Source of the DNA: Taenia hydatigena | Lineage: Eukaryota; Platyhelminthes; Cestoda; Cyclophyllidea; Taeniidae | NCBI GenBank assembly: GCA_036345935.2 | Contig: JADWOT020000009.1 | Location: forward strand, 16,852,574-16,916,573 | Direction of reading: 5' to 3' | DNA: 64,000 bases | Part shown: positions 60,501 to 64,000 of the stretch, piece by piece | Layout of the letters: each line of letters begins with the position of its first letter | Position numbering within the stretch: the first letter of the stretch is position 1 | The notes under the pieces: generated by a model | Databases searched by the model: none | Told to the model about the DNA's origin: nothing | The model's input: only the letters and a program-made list of their open reading frames with translations | Program-made: the position numbers and the translations under genes

Positions 60501-63500
60501 CAGCTAATATTTTACTGCTCCTCCTCACATCTCCATCTCTACAAGCGACACTCCATCCGCCGTGTACAAACGTAACTACTGCGATCTTCAGTCTAAGCTT
60601 GACTTTAAGTAGTCAGTAGTAGATAGTTAATTCAAGCGAGTAGAAACGCTGAAAGTTGATTTGAGTGGATTGTAAAATACCTCGACTGAATAAAAGAGAT
60701 CATAGCGGAATAGGTACCCTAAAGGCTTCATTAAGAACGGTTTTTAAGAAGGAAGTCCACACAAAGCGGCAAGTAATTCCTTTTAACGGCTGGATAATAC
60801 TTTGAGAATTTATTACAAATTGTTTGGTCTCCCGTCAACGCTTCCACCCACAATGGTTGGCTTCAGAAATGAGCCTGTTTCAAAGTATTGTCTGATTCGC
60901 GGGGTTCATCGAGATCTCTTGAATGCACCGCTACTACTGTGCTTGAAAGACGTCCGACCAAACTTTTGCCTTTTCTTGGTATTGAGTTCAATCCACTTGG
61001 GGGATTTTCACCCTCGGTCGCATGCATTATTATGAAGTTCCCTCAATCCTTGTGGTCTGGTCGTCTGGACTAATTGACCTCTCACAGCCTCTTCAGCGGC
61101 TGACGATTCCACAGTCGTAAAATTAGGTCCTGAATGTACAAAATGAGTGAGTACGCGAGCCCATTTCCTGCAGTATGGAGAGTGGACCACAGTTTGGCCT
61201 TGAAGAATGCCGCGATGCAAACCACGAGAGCAACTCATCGGCCTCAGTCGTCTCTCTATCTATTCACTCGCATCTTTACTGATCACCTATTCACTTTGCT
61301 CTACGGCCTCAGCACCGGTGTCCTACGCATCAAGAGTGTCCTGCTTTTCAAAACCTACACTCCGTCGGACGCCACTTGCCTGTCTCATCTCAGGCGTATG
61401 GTCCAGTGTTGGGACAATCTTGACGTGTCTCAGTCCTTCCTCCTTCATTCCACTTTGACAGGTATCATCTGTCATCTTTCGTCATGCTGGAAGATAATGC
61501 TCCAAGTCTTACAACTAATGCATTCAATCAATTAGAGGCTGAAAATTGAAGCCTTCTTACGAAGACTTGTGCTTCGGATTCATGGAGAAGGTGAGCGAGC
61601 ACCGTAAGCCGAACGTACTTAGGTTGTTGGAGAGTAAACTCCTTGATCTTTAGGTTGGGATTGCAACAACACGGTAGTTCCATAGCATCCAGCACTTGAC
61701 AAATATCTTGTGGGCCTTGGAGTGGGTGAGGTCAAATCAATCAACCAACCGGCTTCGAGTGACCCAGGATTTCCATATCGAATCTGTCCTTAGGCTCATT
61801 AAAGGATCCAACTCTTCTGTTGTGACCAAAAGCGATATCCAGTGGTTGTGCACCTTTAAACTAGGCTCATTAGATGAGTTCCAAACCAACACACCATCGG
61901 CAGTGTGAGTGACAGGTGTGCGGTGTTGAATAACCGCTGTCTCGGCTGCCGAATATCAAACGGGTGTAAATTGTGCCTCTTGAGAAGGTTACTGAATTCT
62001 GCAAAGTCTCCCACAAACATGGTCACGAAATCTTGGCATTGTAAATTACTGCACTGCTGAAGGTACGCCAACCTAATCTAGCAGAATGCGGTGACTAATA
62101 AGGTGAAGACAGGAGTAGAAACACACAACTGACCTCACTCTATTCCACTGGTGTTGGATTACTCGAAACAAAAGCATAAAGTGCTTTACTAACGACATGG
62201 AGGGTCACTCACTGTCCACGTTGACCCCGACGGCTGTTGTCGCGTGTCGCACTGCAAAAATAAGCAATTGTCGAAGTGGAATCCATGAGAAACTCTGGAA
62301 GGTAAAAATAAGGGTCAGACTGAATTTATCTCTCCAATCGTCACATAAGGTAGGTCCAAATCTTCTTTCAAATTCATCCAATTCGGAATGGGTTTCAGGT
62401 TCTTCAGTTGCCAAAGCCCACCGTGTAGACCCAGAGTGTTTGCTTGTTTGTTCACAACTACCGTGACAGTCAAAACCGTTTCAGTTCTTCCAGCGGGACC
62501 TTTCCTCACTGCATGACGGCTTTGTGTGCATGCAATCATTGCAAGCCTTTCGGCATAAACAAACGATGTGGTGTTAGGATGCTCCACCTCCTTGAAACAC
62601 GTGCTAGTTTAAGCATTCTAGTCCTCGATGATGAATAACCCACAGGAGGGCTATCCATTTAACAGTAGACTTGGGAGTAACACGCTGATATACCAAAGTA
62701 ACTTGTATGAAATTACATAGTAAAAATAATTTTAAGTTATTTTTGTACTTGCCTTCTTTTATTTATTCATTCCTACATTACTGCTGTAGGCCAAACAGCA
62801 GGCACAGATGGGATCTACCTACTCATTGGGATACAACTTGGAAGCGTGCAGGCAATGCCTATGAGGGTTCAGGTATGAATAGCGAATTAGCGTATAAAAA
62901 AACAAATTACATCTCATGTTGCGGTCATATCTATCAGTGACAGGAACTTGTATTGCGAATGAAAAGATAAAGAAAGGGAAGAAGAGAGGAAAGGAAGGAG
63001 GAAGGCAGATACCGCCTTATACTCCTCCTCCTCTGTCCTAGTGACTATCACCATCTCTTTTTCCACTTGAACAATCGCCTGATCGTAAGCAAAGCAGACG
63101 GTCAGAAGGTAACTTTACTGGTAAACTAGAGATACTACGATCTTTTGCCTTTTTTAAGGACAGAAAGATTCATGCTGAAGGTAACAGCAGGTTTGAAGAA
63201 GGATTGTGCCTTCCTCACATTGGTGGGTACTTCAACAGACATGTTGAAGGAGCTTTACTTGGTCATTTAATTTCTATTTTCGAACTTACACGAAACCATT
63301 GCCTTGTGCCAATGTGAAGACTCCCACAGGAACCAGCTTTTGTCAGTTCCATTGCTAGAGTGACTTTATTTAAACTCGCATTGTGAATGCTGGAATGAGC
63401 AGAGCCCCTGCTTTGCTTGACGTCTCCTGTGACTCCTCTTCTGGGTCTAGTGTCACAACTGGGTAGAAATAGACCATGGGACAGGAACCAAAACTATGCG

Positions 63501-64000
63501 ACCATTTTTAGTCCTTCGCGCTGCGGCTATAGTTAACTCTATCCGATGATTGCGCATTTCGTGGTATGCAGAAAGTAGTTCGTAGAAGCCACTGGGAGCT
63601 TTGCTCTCCTTTCACTTCCTCGTAGCCTATTTTTATCTGTCTTCATTACTAGCATCCCTAGTCAGTTTCTTCTGTGGCTGCTTCAGCATTTTTCAACCCC
63701 GATGGTGTAGGGAGCTGAACCAGCTTATATTCAGCCCACCTGAGATTGCTCTCTGTAGTATCACACGAAGCGTCAATGAAAGCGTTCACATTACCTTGCA
63801 AGGGATGAAAGGTATCACACACGTCTTACCATACTGTCACCAAGACCGTCGGTAGTCAGTGGAGATGACGGAGACCAGGAGAGAGATGCATGGTGCCATC
63901 GCAGAGGATGACTAACAGAAGACTCAAGAGGCCGGTGAAAGTAGCATCACTGTTTACTTCATTCGGCCAAATTCAGAAATTTATATTAAGGGAAGCCTCT
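57545..64000. other. Stretch without assignable genes
   Basis: About 6.5 kb with scattered open frames on both strands (for example 61134-61535 +, 61696-61908 +, 61856-62071 -, 62205-62414 -, 63601-63855 +). Minus-strand segments at 62414-62316 (MATEEPETHSELDEFERRFG) and about 62055-61911 (NLQCQDFVTMFVGDFAEFSN) look more protein-like than the rest. The latter follows a CTTCAGCAG acceptor-like site, so they could be exons of an unidentified minus-strand gene. No LTR copies of the two families are seen here. Confidence 0.35.

Overview
The window is nuclear DNA from a compact, repeat-laden invertebrate genome, most likely a parasitic flatworm (Platyhelminthes, perhaps a tapeworm). The evidence is GT-AG introns as short as 32 nt, a noggin-like gene with the long basic insertion that I recall from planarian noggin-like genes, and many short LTR elements. 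The phylum is an inference; no sequence search was possible. Two 100-N assembly gaps are present (6737-6836 and 53758-53857).

Layout. 1-1.9 kb: no recognised gene. 1.94-6.23 kb: about 80 tandem copies of a 53-bp satellite. 8.9-10.7 kb (+): a complete four-exon CFAP20 gene. 11.5-14.7 kb: a cluster of miniature LTR elements (TRIM-like), including an LTR-internal-LTR-internal-LTR array. 17.0-23.4 kb: a large inverted duplication whose arms are tandem units of about 870 bp; its central spacer holds a (GGA)n expansion lying inside an LTR. 23.7-24.6 kb: another TRIM-like element. 27.5-33.8 kb (+): a two-exon noggin-like gene with a 5.2-kb intron. 34.5-35.5 kb: an internally deleted Ty3/gypsy-type element with two LTRs and integrase remnants. 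37.9-38.6 kb: a diverged tandem duplication. 39.3-40.1 and 43.3-44.1 kb: further TRIM-like copies. 45.5-47.8 kb (-): an ERI1/ERI3-like DEDDh exonuclease. 48.6-53.1 kb (-): the ARM-repeat half of a ZYG11-family ubiquitin-ligase receptor. 54.6-57.5 kb (+): an unassigned gene ending in a predicted C-terminal membrane anchor. 57.5-64 kb: nothing I can assign.

The identified genes serve unrelated housekeeping or developmental roles: ciliary axoneme (CFAP20), BMP antagonism (noggin-like), RNA trimming (ERI-like) and N-degron ubiquitination (ZYG11). There is no sign of an operon, although the ERI-like and ZYG11 genes share a strand and lie about 0.8 kb apart.

The most interesting feature is the mobile-element system. 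Two short LTR families recur side by side: a TRIM-like family (elements of about 0.85 kb with no replicative proteins) and a Ty3/gypsy-type family. They share the same TGGTGGCAG primer-binding site just after the 5' LTR, which suggests that the TRIM could use the machinery of the gypsy-type element.
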